A DNA stretch of 64,000 nt from Nocardia mikamii NBRC 108933. GTDB lineage: Bacteria > Actinomycetota > Actinomycetes > Mycobacteriales > Mycobacteriaceae. The translations under genes and the position numbers were made by a program. Positions 15,824 through 24,368 of the stretch are shown here, one piece after another. Location of the stretch: NCBI RefSeq assembly GCF_001613505.1, contig NZ_BDCM01000006.1:62001-126000 (forward strand), given 5' to 3'. Numbering within the stretch: the stretch's first letter is position 1; each line of letters begins with the position of its first letter. Under the pieces are notes generated by a model. That model did not search any database. It was not told the DNA's origin and saw nothing but the letters and a program-made list of their open reading frames with translations.

Positions 15824-17923
15824 TACTGAACTTGCCAATTGTCGACAGCGTTCCGGATTCTTTAACGTAGCAAGAATGTACGAAGATTCACCGAATTGTG
15901 AGTTCATACTATTGATCATCCTGTCTATTATTTCAGGGACTCGCGCACGAGCCCGGGAAGCTTCGACTTTCCACGAATGGTGGTCGGATGTCAGCCCGTC
16001 CAAGTCAACGAGCTGAAAAGCGATGTGTGCTACAAGTAGCGACCCTGAACGAACTATAGAGGAACCTCTGCCAGAAGTTTGCGTCGCCTTCAGGTCAATA
16101 GCTGCGTTGATTTCTCGATACAGCTGCACTATCCGCCACAGTTTCTCGGCTGACGGTTGTACAGCAAATATAGATGCGTAGCCCCCATTGGGTCCACCGT
16201 CCCACAGGAACTGGCGGTTGTCGAATACGTGAGCAACGAACCCCGCATCCTTCTGTGCACATGCCAGCGCTAGCGCTGCTTCGTCAACCGAACATCCTAA
16301 ATCTGGCTCCGGAGCCGGCTGACCGCGCTTGAACACATAGATCTTATCCAGTTCAACCGCAAACGCATCCCTTATCCCGGCCTGTACCGAGTCGAGTCCG
16401 ACAAGGTCGCTCGGTTCTATAGAGTTCATATAATTAGAGCTCAGGGCAATTCTAGTTGCGATATCATCCTCTGGTTTCGCCTGAATTATCCGAACGGCGA
16501 CTAGCGCTTTTTCTATTGCTGTTGGATTCTGCTGGAATACTTGATACACAGAATGAAGGGTTTGCACTCCGTTGGCAACGACAGGGTCGTTCAATGATAA
16601 GTCAAGGCTTGAGCGATAAGGTGAGTCCGGAAAAGTCGCCGATATATCAGAACTCAAAATTGTTATCCCATTGTTGACATGCCAAAAATTTTCAGGCGTT
16701 CGTACCAGAGTCTCGACCATAGCCTTGTTTACGGCCGTTCCACCGAGCCCGTCTCTTATATTTCTAGAGAACAGCCGATCTCCGCACGCTTCGTAAAACC
16801 TTGAAATCTCCGCTGCTGACACTGTTGCCAAATAGGCCTGACTGGGCCGAGAATACCTGGTCCAGCCATTAAGCTTCAGGGTGAATTTCTTGCCCGGTCC
16901 ACGTTGATCGACTCTTATCTGTTGGAGAAAATCGTCGATTCCTAGCGTTCGATACTCTAGCATTTGCCCGAAGGTATTGTACTCCGCGCACGTGCGATCT
17001 AATAGATCCGAGATTTCCGCGGACAGATCATGTGATCCGAGCACCGCGAAGACTAATATTACCCGAGCGCGTGGATGTTGGAGTACGGTTGTGATATCCT
17101 CCGACTTTTCTTTGAGTCGGTCAGGGAATCTGTCGAAGTGGAACGATTCCAGCCTCTTCATTCCGTCTATCAATTTGACTGCCGTCGCATGGTCGACTCG
17201 CGCCGATCCGTCAGAACTCCACTTGGCTTGCACAAGAACGAGAGTCGACATCTTGTGGTTCAGAGCGAAAGCATCAATACCGCCGTCTCCCGGTCCATCG
17301 ATTACCGTCTCGGCGGCGGCTATGCTACTGCATCCAGTTAGTTGACGTGCAGCAAACGCAGCAAGTGCTCTGCTTAAAAAGATGCGCTCGCCGCAGTCGG
17401 AATTCGTATCATAATCGTCGTAGTGCGAGCCGATTAAAGAATCGAATTCCGCATGTAGCGCCGCCCTTACTTGTCGGATTTTCGCTCCGGGATCGACACT
17501 CACGAAGTGGTCGCGACCGCTCGGTGTGGACCTGGTACCGCGCGCCTCCCTTGATGGCACGTTGACTGTGCGCGGACTGGCCACTTCGGAATTCAGAGCT
17601 TGCGTAGCCCAACTCCAGGCAGCGAGAGCGCTCACCTGCACCGCCGGAGTCAGCTGCAGGGGTGTCTCATTTTCACTGTGCGAGAATAGAAGCCAGTTAG
17701 GTGGGGCGTTTAGGGCAAGCGCGAGCGCTAGCAGATCGTCAACATCGATGCGCCGTTGCCCTTTCTCCATCTTCGCAAGCGCCGACCAGTCGATCGGACG
17801 ACCCGCCTCCTCCAGCTTGGCTGCAAGCGCGTTGAGGGTCAGCCCCCTGACCTGCCTGAGCTCGCGCAGGCGCTCCCCGACCCGGATACCCGTCGGCCCC
17901 AGCGCATCAACTTTCTTGGCCAT
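15782..17923 (-). CDS. XRE-HTH + PD-(D/E)XK-like + AIPR fusion protein (713 aa), low GC
   Basis: The start ATG 17923 is preferred over the in-frame TTG 17929; no strong ribosome binding site is visible. Residues about 14-75 are an XRE helix-turn-helix (RVGERLRELRQVRGLTLNAL, WSALAKMEKGQRRI). Residues about 175-235 are a nuclease-like core with FLSRALAAFAARQL, GDGGIDAF and LVLVQAKW. The AIPR domain has FWHVNNGITIL (about 415) and VVANGVQTLHSV. The core aligns along its length with the AIPR protein at 2177-4600, which lacks the HTH and has an extra C-terminal part. Base composition is visibly more AT-rich than all neighbours, which signals lateral transfer. The HTH suggests autoregulation; the promoter faces the divergent hydrolase gene. 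Confidence 0.88.
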   Translation of the reverse strand: MAKKVDALGPTGIRVGERLRELRQVRGLTLNALAAKLEEAGRPIDWSALAKMEKGQRRIDVDDLLALALALNAPPNWLLFSHSENETPLQLTPAVQVSALAAWSWATQALNSEVASPRTVNVPSREARGTRSTPSGRDHFVSVDPGAKIRQVRAALHAEFDSLIGSHYDDYDTNSDCGERIFLSRALAAFAARQLTGCSSIAAAETVIDGPGDGGIDAFALNHKMSTLVLVQAKWSSDGSARVDHATAVKLIDGMKRLESFHFDRFPDRLKEKSEDITTVLQHPRARVILVFAVLGSHDLSAEISDLLDRTCAEYNTFGQMLEYRTLGIDDFLQQIRVDQRGPGKKFTLKLNGWTRYSRPSQAYLATVSAAEISRFYEACGDRLFSRNIRDGLGGTAVNKAMVETLVRTPENFWHVNNGITILSSDISATFPDSPYRSSLDLSLNDPVVANGVQTLHSVYQVFQQNPTAIEKALVAVRIIQAKPEDDIATRIALSSNYMNSIEPSDLVGLDSVQAGIRDAFAVELDKIYVFKRGQPAPEPDLGCSVDEAALALACAQKDAGFVAHVFDNRQFLWDGGPNGGYASIFAVQPSAEKLWRIVQLYREINAAIDLKATQTSGRGSSIVRSGSLLVAHIAFQLVDLDGLTSDHHSWKVEASRARARVPEIIDRMINSMNSQFGESSYILATLKNPERCRQLASSVLADTAKTQHIQPK

Positions 17924-18109
17924 AGCCAAATTTTACTCGATGTTGGCGAAAACAACCAAGAGCGAGCCGCGAAGAGCGCGAGTTGCACAAATCTGACTGG
18001 AGGGGGATGCTATCGCTCCGAGGGCGTGGGACCGCGACCGCGGCAGGTTCTGACGGGGTGCGGGCTGGTGACGTCCTCCCCGAGCATTGGGCCAGATGAA
18101 AGGGTGAGG

Positions 18110-18940
18110 ATGCCGACAGCCCAGAGTGGCAACGGTGGACAAGCAGAGGAATCGTCGACGCGGCTGGGAAACCTGGCCGCATTGGGCGTCTTCAATATGA
18201 TCTTCATCCACGGATTCCTGTCCGGCGCCGACACGTGGCGGGAGTTCCGAAGCCTCATTGGCAGCGATGACGATTACAAGAACGCCGAGCTGAGGTTTCT
18301 CACCTTCGAGACGCGGTTATTGGGGTGGCGACCGATTTACGATCTGACAAGTCGGAAGCTTCCGCGGATGCGCCGACTTCCGGAGCTGTCGGATATTGCC
18401 TCGCGACTCGGCGGCGTCCTACGAGATCGTGTGCCGCAAGATCGTCCAACCATCATTGTGACTCACAGCATGGGCGGCCTAGCCGTGGTCGAATACCTTG
18501 CGTCGCGGATTACGGTTCAAGACGACAACGACTTGGCGCGGATCGCTGGTGTCGTCATGTTCGGTTGTCCGCACGAGGGCTCGCTCTACCTCTATGGCCT
18601 CCGAAAGCGATTCCTTCGCAACCACAATCAAGCGAATCGACTGGCGCCTATCAACGCCCATAACACCCGAAACCTTGGTCTGGTGATGGAAAAGATCGTC
18701 AATGCCGCCGACCCTGCGATGCGGATTCCGATCTGGACTTATGCAGGTGACTGCGACGGCGTGGTGAACAGCCAGTCGGCCCGATCGGTGTTTCCCGACC
18801 GCTACCAGGGCATCGTCGAGGGCGATCATTCGACCTTGGTGCGCCCGACCAACCTTGAGCACGACAGCTACATCGCGCTGAAGGCACGTGTGCGAGACGC
18901 CCTAGTCGATCATCACACCCGTGGTGCCCAGCGGACCTGA
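18110..18940 (+). CDS. Alpha/beta hydrolase, lipase/PGAP1-like (276 aa)
   Basis: I chose ATG 18110 with AAGGG/GAGG upstream; GTG 18104 and ATG 18197 are alternatives. The core begins MIFIHGFLSGADTW (oxyanion strand). The nucleophile elbow is IVTHSMGGLAVVEYL (about residue 125), the acid is probably in GDCDGVV and the His in EGDHSTLVRP. This arrangement is typical of esterases and lipases of the PGAP1/DUF676 type. It is divergent from the XRE-AIPR gene, sharing an intergenic region of about 190 bases, and lies between it and the CBASS locus. A defence role as a lipase effector is possible but not shown. Confidence 0.8.
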   Translation: MPTAQSGNGGQAEESSTRLGNLAALGVFNMIFIHGFLSGADTWREFRSLIGSDDDYKNAELRFLTFETRLLGWRPIYDLTSRKLPRMRRLPELSDIASRLGGVLRDRVPQDRPTIIVTHSMGGLAVVEYLASRITVQDDNDLARIAGVVMFGCPHEGSLYLYGLRKRFLRNHNQANRLAPINAHNTRNLGLVMEKIVNAADPAMRIPIWTYAGDCDGVVNSQSARSVFPDRYQGIVEGDHSTLVRPTNLEHDSYIALKARVRDALVDHHTRGAQRT

Positions 18941-19280
18941 AGGGAATTTATACCCTGGACTCATGCCCAGAGACTGCTTGGGCAGAAGGGTGAGCGTACC
19001 CAGGGAGCGGGTAGCCCGCCGACCTGGGACACGGCCTGGTCGGGCGGTTCGATGAGCAGGTCCTGAACCACTTGCCGCCGCCGCGACGTGGTTGGCGAGG
19101 ACCAGCGTAACGCCGAACTGGCCACGTTCCGGGTTGAGGCCGTGTCACGACTGGCGGCCCAGTACGACGAGATCACTCGACTTCGTGGTGCGCTTCCTCC
19201 TCCGGCGCCGTGCGTAGTTTCGTCAAACCCAACGCGGTGGGGTAGTCCGGCCCTGCAACGGCCAGCGCCTGATGTTGCGC
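18941..19280. other. Intergenic region between hydrolase and SAVED effector
   Basis: No intact gene is visible in these 340 bases. An inverted repeat TGCCCA/TGGGCA about 25 bases after the hydrolase stop may be a weak terminator. A short plus-strand coding-like stretch near 19090-19190 (RNAELATFRVEAVSRLAAQY) looks like a gene fragment I cannot identify. Confidence 0.4.
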
Positions 19281-20336
19281 CTACGACGGGAATGGCTCGT
19301 ATGCGCTGGTTACCGTGTTGTAGGACAGCGCTGTCCACCGGTTTCGGTCTGCGGCGGCCAAGCGCGCCCCGAGGGCGACCGAGATTGCTACCGGACCGCT
19401 CAGGTAGATCGTGTGTTGCGAGGTCCGTCCGCCGACGGGCAGCGTGGAATCCCGCCAGACCTGGCAGATCTGGTCGGTGACAGCGGTGAACGCTTTTTTC
19501 GTCTCCGGAAGGGTCGGGTTCGTGTGACTGAGTAGCAGGAGGGTTCCGATGCCGCGGTTGCGACAGTCGTTGAGAACCTGGTCGTGGAATCCGGTGCCGC
19601 GTCCCTGCAAATCCAGCGCCAATGCGACACGTGAAGGGTCGCCGCCGGGCACTGTTTCGAGGGGTGCGACGGTGAGAATTTGTTTGCGGTTTCGGCTGGC
19701 ACGTAGACCGGTAGCGTGAAAATAGGCGGGGTTCCCGTTGCCTTGGCGGACGGAGTAGACCGCGATTTCGCGAGAGTGGGTGTGGCCCAAGCGAGCGCCG
19801 TACCAGAACGCGATCTGTAACCGCATGGTCGGAATGAGGTTGATTCGGGCAGCATCCGGCGTCAGACGCTGGGCGGTGATGATCGCCTGGAGGGTCTCCT
19901 CGACCAACGCCTCCATCAATACCAGTCGTTGTAGCTGATCGATGGGCAGGTCAACGGCGGCCTTCAGGGTCAGCACGCACTCCTGACTGCTGAACGCTTC
20001 GGCTTGCTGCTCCCGCTGCCGTGCCGCCGCGAGATTATCGGCTGCGGTAATCACAATCCCGACCTGTAGTCGGCGGCGTCGCCACGCCCTTTGCCAGAAT
20101 CCGACGAGGATGACCGTCACGCCGGCCGCGAACGCTAGGACGAACCAAATGCGGCCCTTGGGCTCGTTCGTCATGAACGACTTGGCGGCTTCGACGGCGA
20201 ACCCACCTGCGACGAGGCCGCCGATGCTGATCAGCGCAGAGCCATCGGCGAACAGCGCCCTTAAACCGCCGCCTCCCAGGGGCGAACCAGCAGCGGAGAC
20301 TGTCATCCGCGGCATCTCGTGATTCAGAACTGGCAC
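19281..20336 (-). CDS. cap14: CBASS effector with two N-terminal membrane helices and a SAVED domain (Cap14-like, 351 aa)
   Basis: Two hydrophobic helices lie at residues about 33-52 (ISIGGLVAGGFAVEAAK) and 63-81 (IWFVLAFAAGVTVILVGFW), followed by a basic RRRR stretch. A linker leads to a SAVED sensor domain: REIAVYSVRQGNG, VALALDLQGRG, GIGTLLLLSHTNPT, HTIYLSGPVAISVALGARL and WTALSYN. In CBASS, SAVED domains bind cyclic oligonucleotides. TM-SAVED effectors (Cap14) are reported to cause cell death by disrupting the inner membrane. The GTG start at 20336 is supported only weakly; ATG 20315 and ATG 20306 are alternatives. It is divergent from the CD-NTase operon across about 226 bases, whereas many CBASS loci encode all genes in one direction. 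Confidence 0.85.
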   Translation of the reverse strand: MPVLNHEMPRMTVSAAGSPLGGGGLRALFADGSALISIGGLVAGGFAVEAAKSFMTNEPKGRIWFVLAFAAGVTVILVGFWQRAWRRRRLQVGIVITAADNLAAARQREQQAEAFSSQECVLTLKAAVDLPIDQLQRLVLMEALVEETLQAIITAQRLTPDAARINLIPTMRLQIAFWYGARLGHTHSREIAVYSVRQGNGNPAYFHATGLRASRNRKQILTVAPLETVPGGDPSRVALALDLQGRGTGFHDQVLNDCRNRGIGTLLLLSHTNPTLPETKKAFTAVTDQICQVWRDSTLPVGGRTSQHTIYLSGPVAISVALGARLAAADRNRWTALSYNTVTSAYEPFPS

Positions 20337-20562
20337 GTCTCAACTCATCTCATCGCAAAACCACAAACAGTGGCCGACAACCGGCGCCACGCTACTGGAC
20401 AGCGTCCCACCTTTCTCGCGATTTCCCGAACATGCCCTGTCGCCGCCCCGCCCCAGCCCACCTGCGACGTCAGGGTCGTGGCCCTCGCTATCGCTGCCCG
20501 GGCCTGTCGGTGGCATCGGCTAGGTTTTGCACGGCATCGTCGGCAACGGATCGGAGCACAAC

Positions 20563-21528
20563 GTGAGCGTGGCTACCGCCTTCGCGGCATTCCAGCAGAC
20601 CGTGAACGCAGATATCGAGGCTGTGCGCGAAGCGCGCGCCCGCCGCGACCTATTCAAGAAAGCCTTTCGACCCGAGCCCGACATCCTCGAAGTCGTTCCC
20701 TCCGGCTCGCTGGCCCGCGGCACGCACAAAGACCCCATCCACGACGTCGACGTCGTCCTGATCTTCGATCCTGCCAAACACCCTGGCTGGGGCGTACCAG
20801 GACAATCCGCCACCGACTGCCTCGACTACACCCGGACCAGAGTCAATACACTTCTCGGCGCCACGAACGGGACGGTGGCGACCGCAGTGCGTCTCGCGCG
20901 TTGGCGCAACCACGCCGTGAAATGCTTTCTCGATGATCCCGAGGATCCCGATGCCTTCACTGTCGACGCCATGCCGGCATTTCGGCGTGACGGCATGCTG
21001 TTCGTTCCCGAGGCAACCTCCGAGAAGTGGATATACTGCCATCCCGAGTACCTGATCGCAGAGACAGCGGCTAGACACGCGGAATGGAACAAGTTCGCGG
21101 GCACTGTCCGGATGCTGAAGAAGTGGGCGGCGGATCAGGACATCAAGATTAAGTCTTTGGTAATGGAAGTCCTTGCACTGCAACATCTCCCACTTGGATC
21201 GACTCAATCCGCTGCGGTGAAGCAGTTCTTCGTCTCGGCCAGCTATTTCATCGACGGCGGTAGCGAAGTCACCGATCCGGCGAACATCTGTGGTCCGATT
21301 CAGTCCGATCTCGACTACTCGGAGTTCGCGGACCGGCTCGCTGACGCCCGCGATAATGCGGTGGCCGCAGCCCAGGCGCAGGCCAACAATGATGCGAACT
21401 TGGCGATTCTTCATTGGGGTGCTGTCTTCGGGTCCGATTTCCCCGCGCCTACCACCTCAGATGGCAGTCCGCTACCTGCTGCCGTACCTGTGGGTCCCCG
21501 TCCGGTAAAGGACACTCCACAGGGATGA
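20563..21528 (+). CDS. CBASS CD-NTase (cyclic oligonucleotide synthase, 321 aa)
   Basis: I chose GTG 20563 because GGAG lies 6-7 bases upstream; TTG 20527 would add 12 residues. The catalytic signature is GSLARG at residues 48-53 with D61 and D63 in HDVDVVLIF, and a third acidic residue D135 in FTVDAMPAF. This is the DNA polymerase-beta-like fold of cGAS/DncV-like nucleotidyltransferases. It should make a cyclic di- or trinucleotide during phage infection. The C-terminal tail is Pro-rich and ends in glycine (DTPQG), as expected for a CD-NTase whose C-terminus is activated by an E1/E2 pair. Its stop overlaps the E2 start as ATGA. Confidence 0.92.
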   Translation: MSVATAFAAFQQTVNADIEAVREARARRDLFKKAFRPEPDILEVVPSGSLARGTHKDPIHDVDVVLIFDPAKHPGWGVPGQSATDCLDYTRTRVNTLLGATNGTVATAVRLARWRNHAVKCFLDDPEDPDAFTVDAMPAFRRDGMLFVPEATSEKWIYCHPEYLIAETAARHAEWNKFAGTVRMLKKWAADQDIKIKSLVMEVLALQHLPLGSTQSAAVKQFFVSASYFIDGGSEVTDPANICGPIQSDLDYSEFADRLADARDNAVAAAQAQANNDANLAILHWGAVFGSDFPAPTTSDGSPLPAAVPVGPRPVKDTPQG

Positions 21529-22133
21529 CGCCTCGCATGACCACCTCCGCGTCGGAGCCCGACCGAACGACCACACCGATTTTGTGGGTCGACGCCGAAC
21601 CTGATCGCTTGCAACGAGATCTGACCGAGGTGGCAGACTTTGCGCCCCATCTCATGTACTGCCCGCCCGATCCTGACAGCGAGATCCCGCACGGTGGTTG
21701 GAAGGGGGAGCTACCGCGATGGCCTTTCAACCGGCCAGCCCCCGAGAGCTTGGACGAGTTGATCGGCACAGCCGGATTGCCGGTGTCTGTCGCATATCGT
21801 GCGGCGTATCCGATGGTGCCTCCGCTTATCTACCCTCTCGACCCGGTTCCGACGCTCGAGGAGAGGACCCAGACCACATGGCATGTCGCTCCGGGAGGAT
21901 CCCTGTGCCTGCTGAGATCGGTCGGAGCGTGGCTGCCTGAGGCGAGCATCACCGAACTCCTCGCGAAAGCAGCGGGCTGGCGAATCGAGTACGCGCTGAT
22001 GAAAGCCGCAGTGATCGACCAGATGTCGGTCAACGGCATCGTGTCCGACCCCTCGCACGACCACCTCATCCTGCATGCCGCACACCGGATGACAGACCAC
22101 GACGCAGAAAGCCGGGACCACGGTGCCAACTGA
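21525..22133 (+). CDS. Stand-alone E2-like ubiquitin-conjugating protein (Cap2 E2 half, 202 aa)
   Basis: The start ATG 21525 overlaps the CD-NTase stop; ATG 21537 is an alternative. The UBC-like core runs from PVSVAYRAAYPMVPPLIYPL to TWHVAPGGSLCLLRSVGAW; the Cys in GGSLCLL is the expected E2 catalytic residue. The following TELLAKAAGWRIEYALMK helix matches bacterial E2 proteins. In canonical type II CBASS the E2 is fused to E1 in one Cap2 protein; here it is separate. Its probable role is to take the activated CD-NTase C-terminus from the E1 and join it to a target, priming the synthase. Confidence 0.85.
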   Translation: MTPRMTTSASEPDRTTTPILWVDAEPDRLQRDLTEVADFAPHLMYCPPDPDSEIPHGGWKGELPRWPFNRPAPESLDELIGTAGLPVSVAYRAAYPMVPPLIYPLDPVPTLEERTQTTWHVAPGGSLCLLRSVGAWLPEASITELLAKAAGWRIEYALMKAAVIDQMSVNGIVSDPSHDHLILHAAHRMTDHDAESRDHGAN

Positions 22134-23436
22134 TCACACTGACCCGTTCATTGTCTTGACCCGCGACGGCGCCAGGCTCATAGCGAACTCCACCATCACA
22201 GCCGGTGATCTCACCCTGCGCTATACGTCAGCATCGGATACCTACGTCGTCCACAGTGTCGAAAACGCGCGCCACACTCGAATCCAGGCCGACATTCCTC
22301 GGGAATACACCGCACTGCGATCAGGTGAGACCCGACACGCTGGCCAATGGATGAACAAGGCCGGCAGCGACATTCATCTCCATCATTTGGTTGTGCTGCG
22401 CCGACCAGGCACCGCGATCCGATACGAAGCCTTCCGGGCGATGGCACCAGGAGTAAGGGATCCGAGCACTGGCCTCGGGTTGTTGATCACCTACGATCCG
22501 GATCTGGACCCACAGTTACGTGCCGCCGGGGCAGCGGAATTCGCTGGATGGCTTATCGAGCGCGACGGAGTCCGACCCATCCAGGTCGTCGTCGAACCGG
22601 CGACACTCGGAATCGCGCAGCTTCGAAATGACTGGCCTGTAGACCTGCTCACCCGTACCTCGGTCATGCTGGTGGGGTGTGGCAGCATAGGCGGTGCCGC
22701 TGCACAAGCCCTCGCCGCGTACGGCATCGGAAACCTGCACCTGGTAGACCCGGACCGCTTCGTGTGGCACAACATCGTTCGCCACGTTCTCGGCCCCGAA
22801 AGCGTGAGTCGTTACAAAGTCGATGCCCTCAAATCCCGCCACAATCAATTGTGGCCCCAGCAGACCGTCACCGCACACCGACTCGACGTGGTCGATGGCG
22901 CCCACCACATACGATCTTTGATCGACTCAGTCGATATTGTCGTTTGCACTGCCGACGGCATCGCCCCGCGACGCGTCGTCAGCCACCTCGGCCGCCGAGC
23001 ATACAAACCCGCGGTCTTGGCCTGCGTACTCGACCAGGGCTCGCTCGGTGAAGTCCTACGATTGCGGCCGACCCCACGCTTCGGATGCCTGCTGTGTTCA
23101 CGACAGCACCTCGCAAATCTCGGGGCCATCGACACCGAAGCCGACCAAGAACTCGACTACGGCACCGGCAATCCCCACCAGCCGATGACCGCGATCCCCC
23201 CGGATCTACACCTCATCGGCACCCTGGCAGCCAAGGTCGCGGTCGCGACCATCCTCGAATCCCTACACGGCGACCACACCCAACGCCTCCCCGGAGAACA
23301 CGCCATCATCGGGCTACATCCCGCAAACAACCTGACAACGCCATTCGATCTCACCCACGCGGCCGACCTTCGCTGGGCCACCATCCCGCCACCGCGCTCG
23401 GCATGCCCGACGTGCAATCCGACCTCGCTTTCATGA
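22123..23436 (+). CDS. Stand-alone E1-like ThiF/UBA protein with N-terminal extension (Cap2 E1 half, 437 aa)
   Basis: GTG 22123 overlaps the end of the E2 gene by 11 bases. The adenylation domain starts near residue 180 with VMLVGCGSIGGAAAQALAAY, LHLVDPDRF, NIVRHVLG and KVDALKSR, which together form the ATP site of E1/ThiF enzymes. IVVCTADG and the late CLLC and CPTC pairs (probable Zn ligands) also fit. The first 170 residues (DLTLRYTSASDTYVVHSV, HLHHLVVLRR) form a separate domain I cannot identify; it is not an E2. The enzyme should adenylate the CD-NTase C-terminal Gly and pass it on as a thioester. Confidence 0.88.
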   Translation: MPTDHTDPFIVLTRDGARLIANSTITAGDLTLRYTSASDTYVVHSVENARHTRIQADIPREYTALRSGETRHAGQWMNKAGSDIHLHHLVVLRRPGTAIRYEAFRAMAPGVRDPSTGLGLLITYDPDLDPQLRAAGAAEFAGWLIERDGVRPIQVVVEPATLGIAQLRNDWPVDLLTRTSVMLVGCGSIGGAAAQALAAYGIGNLHLVDPDRFVWHNIVRHVLGPESVSRYKVDALKSRHNQLWPQQTVTAHRLDVVDGAHHIRSLIDSVDIVVCTADGIAPRRVVSHLGRRAYKPAVLACVLDQGSLGEVLRLRPTPRFGCLLCSRQHLANLGAIDTEADQELDYGTGNPHQPMTAIPPDLHLIGTLAAKVAVATILESLHGDHTQRLPGEHAIIGLHPANNLTTPFDLTHAADLRWATIPPPRSACPTCNPTSLS

Positions 23437-23930
23437 TGTACCGGATCACCAACACCGCCCGCGAGACCATCGCGAACACAGCCCAGCAGTCCCGCGACGG
23501 CCTCGAAACCGGCGGCATCCTCCTCGGTACCGAACACAGCGGCGATGTCCTGATCACCAGCGCAGGCACTCCAGGTCCCAAGGCACGCAGAGCGTCCCAT
23601 TCCTTCCGCCGCGATCTCGACCACGCCAACCAACTCGCCACTCTCGCTTGGCAGGCCGACGGTAGCCAATGGATAGGAGAATGGCATACGCATCCTTCCC
23701 AAGACCTCACACCCAGCGAACTCGATCTGTCCTCCTACTTACGCCACGTCTACGACCCCGAACTTCGTTTCGACCGGTTCATCGCGATCATCGTCGGACT
23801 GACCTCACAGCAGGCGGTCCGGTTGCGGACCTGGATTGTCACCAGAGCACACGTTTTTCCAGCATCGCTACTCGTCCACGAAGCGGACCGCGCCGAACCG
23901 CGCCGCCATCAGCCCGACTCCAGCGAGTGA
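23433..23930 (+). CDS. cap3: JAB/JAMM isopeptidase (Cap3-like, 165 aa)
   Basis: The start ATG 23433 overlaps the E1 stop as ATGA; an upstream in-frame ATG at 23403 is less likely. The JAMM motif is complete: the Glu in LETGGILLG (about residue 25) and EWHTHPSQDLTPSELD near residues 84-99, giving H-x-H-P-x(7)-S-x-x-D for zinc binding. Cap3 enzymes remove CD-NTase from its targets and limit signalling in type II CBASS. It completes the CD-NTase, E2, E1, JAB operon, in which every junction overlaps. Confidence 0.9.
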   Translation: MMYRITNTARETIANTAQQSRDGLETGGILLGTEHSGDVLITSAGTPGPKARRASHSFRRDLDHANQLATLAWQADGSQWIGEWHTHPSQDLTPSELDLSSYLRHVYDPELRFDRFIAIIVGLTSQQAVRLRTWIVTRAHVFPASLLVHEADRAEPRRHQPDSSE

Positions 23931-23937
23931 GGACCCT

Positions 23938-24024
23938 ATGAAGTTGCGCACACTGACGAACCCTGTAACGAGACACGCGATCATCGATCTACCTTCGCGG
24001 CCGACCAGCGCCAATGCACGGTAA
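23938..24024 (+). CDS. Possible 28-aa peptide after cap3
   Basis: ATG 23938 lies 8 bases after the JAB stop, preceded by GTGAGGAC. It encodes a short basic peptide, MKLRTLTNPVTRHAIIDLP followed by SRPTSANAR. No homologue is known to me. It could be the start of a truncated gene, since the following 1.5 kb is decayed. Low confidence. Confidence 0.25.
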   Translation: MKLRTLTNPVTRHAIIDLPSRPTSANAR

Positions 24025-24077
24025 CTGCACACACATACTTATGTAGACACGATCGCTGCGGCGAGAAGTGCTGCTTC

Positions 24078-24215
24078 GTGAACGTGCCCAGTTGGCCCGA
24101 CCAACTCGCCCGCTACCGCGCCCATCCCGGCGAGGCGTACCGGCATCTGGTCGACGAGTACTGCGCGCTGGCATTGGACCATCGCAGCGGACTGTTCGGC
24201 TCAATATCGCCCAGG
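24078..24215 (+). pseudogene. Coding-like 5' gene fragment
   Basis: From GTG 24078 the frame reads MNVPSWPDQLARYRAHPGE, then AYRHLVDEYCALALDHRSG, with codon use typical of the genome and an amphipathic helical pattern. The frame then degrades. I cannot name the parent family. It probably marks a deletion or rearrangement at the right edge of the defence island. Confidence 0.3.
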
Positions 24216-24368
24216 ACGGATACCCGGCCGCCAACCACCCCAGATCTGCTAATGTCCAAACCTGTTGGAAGCAGCATCGACGGATGCGCTCATGCACGCG
24301 ACCGATCCAGCCGTGGGTCTGCGGGGCGACGAAATCCCCCCTCGCGCACCGCTCGAACACTCGTTCAG

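Noticed and set aside
18110..18940. The alpha/beta hydrolase as the CBASS phospholipase effector
   Set aside because: CBASS phospholipases are usually patatin-like and adjacent to the CD-NTase. This one is separated by decayed DNA and the TM-SAVED gene already supplies an effector, so the link is unproven.
20563..23930. A Bil-type ubiquitin-like system (BilABCD) instead of CBASS
   Set aside because: E1, E2 and JAB are separate as in Bil, but there is no ubiquitin-like gene, and the first gene is a clear CD-NTase with a SAVED effector next to it.
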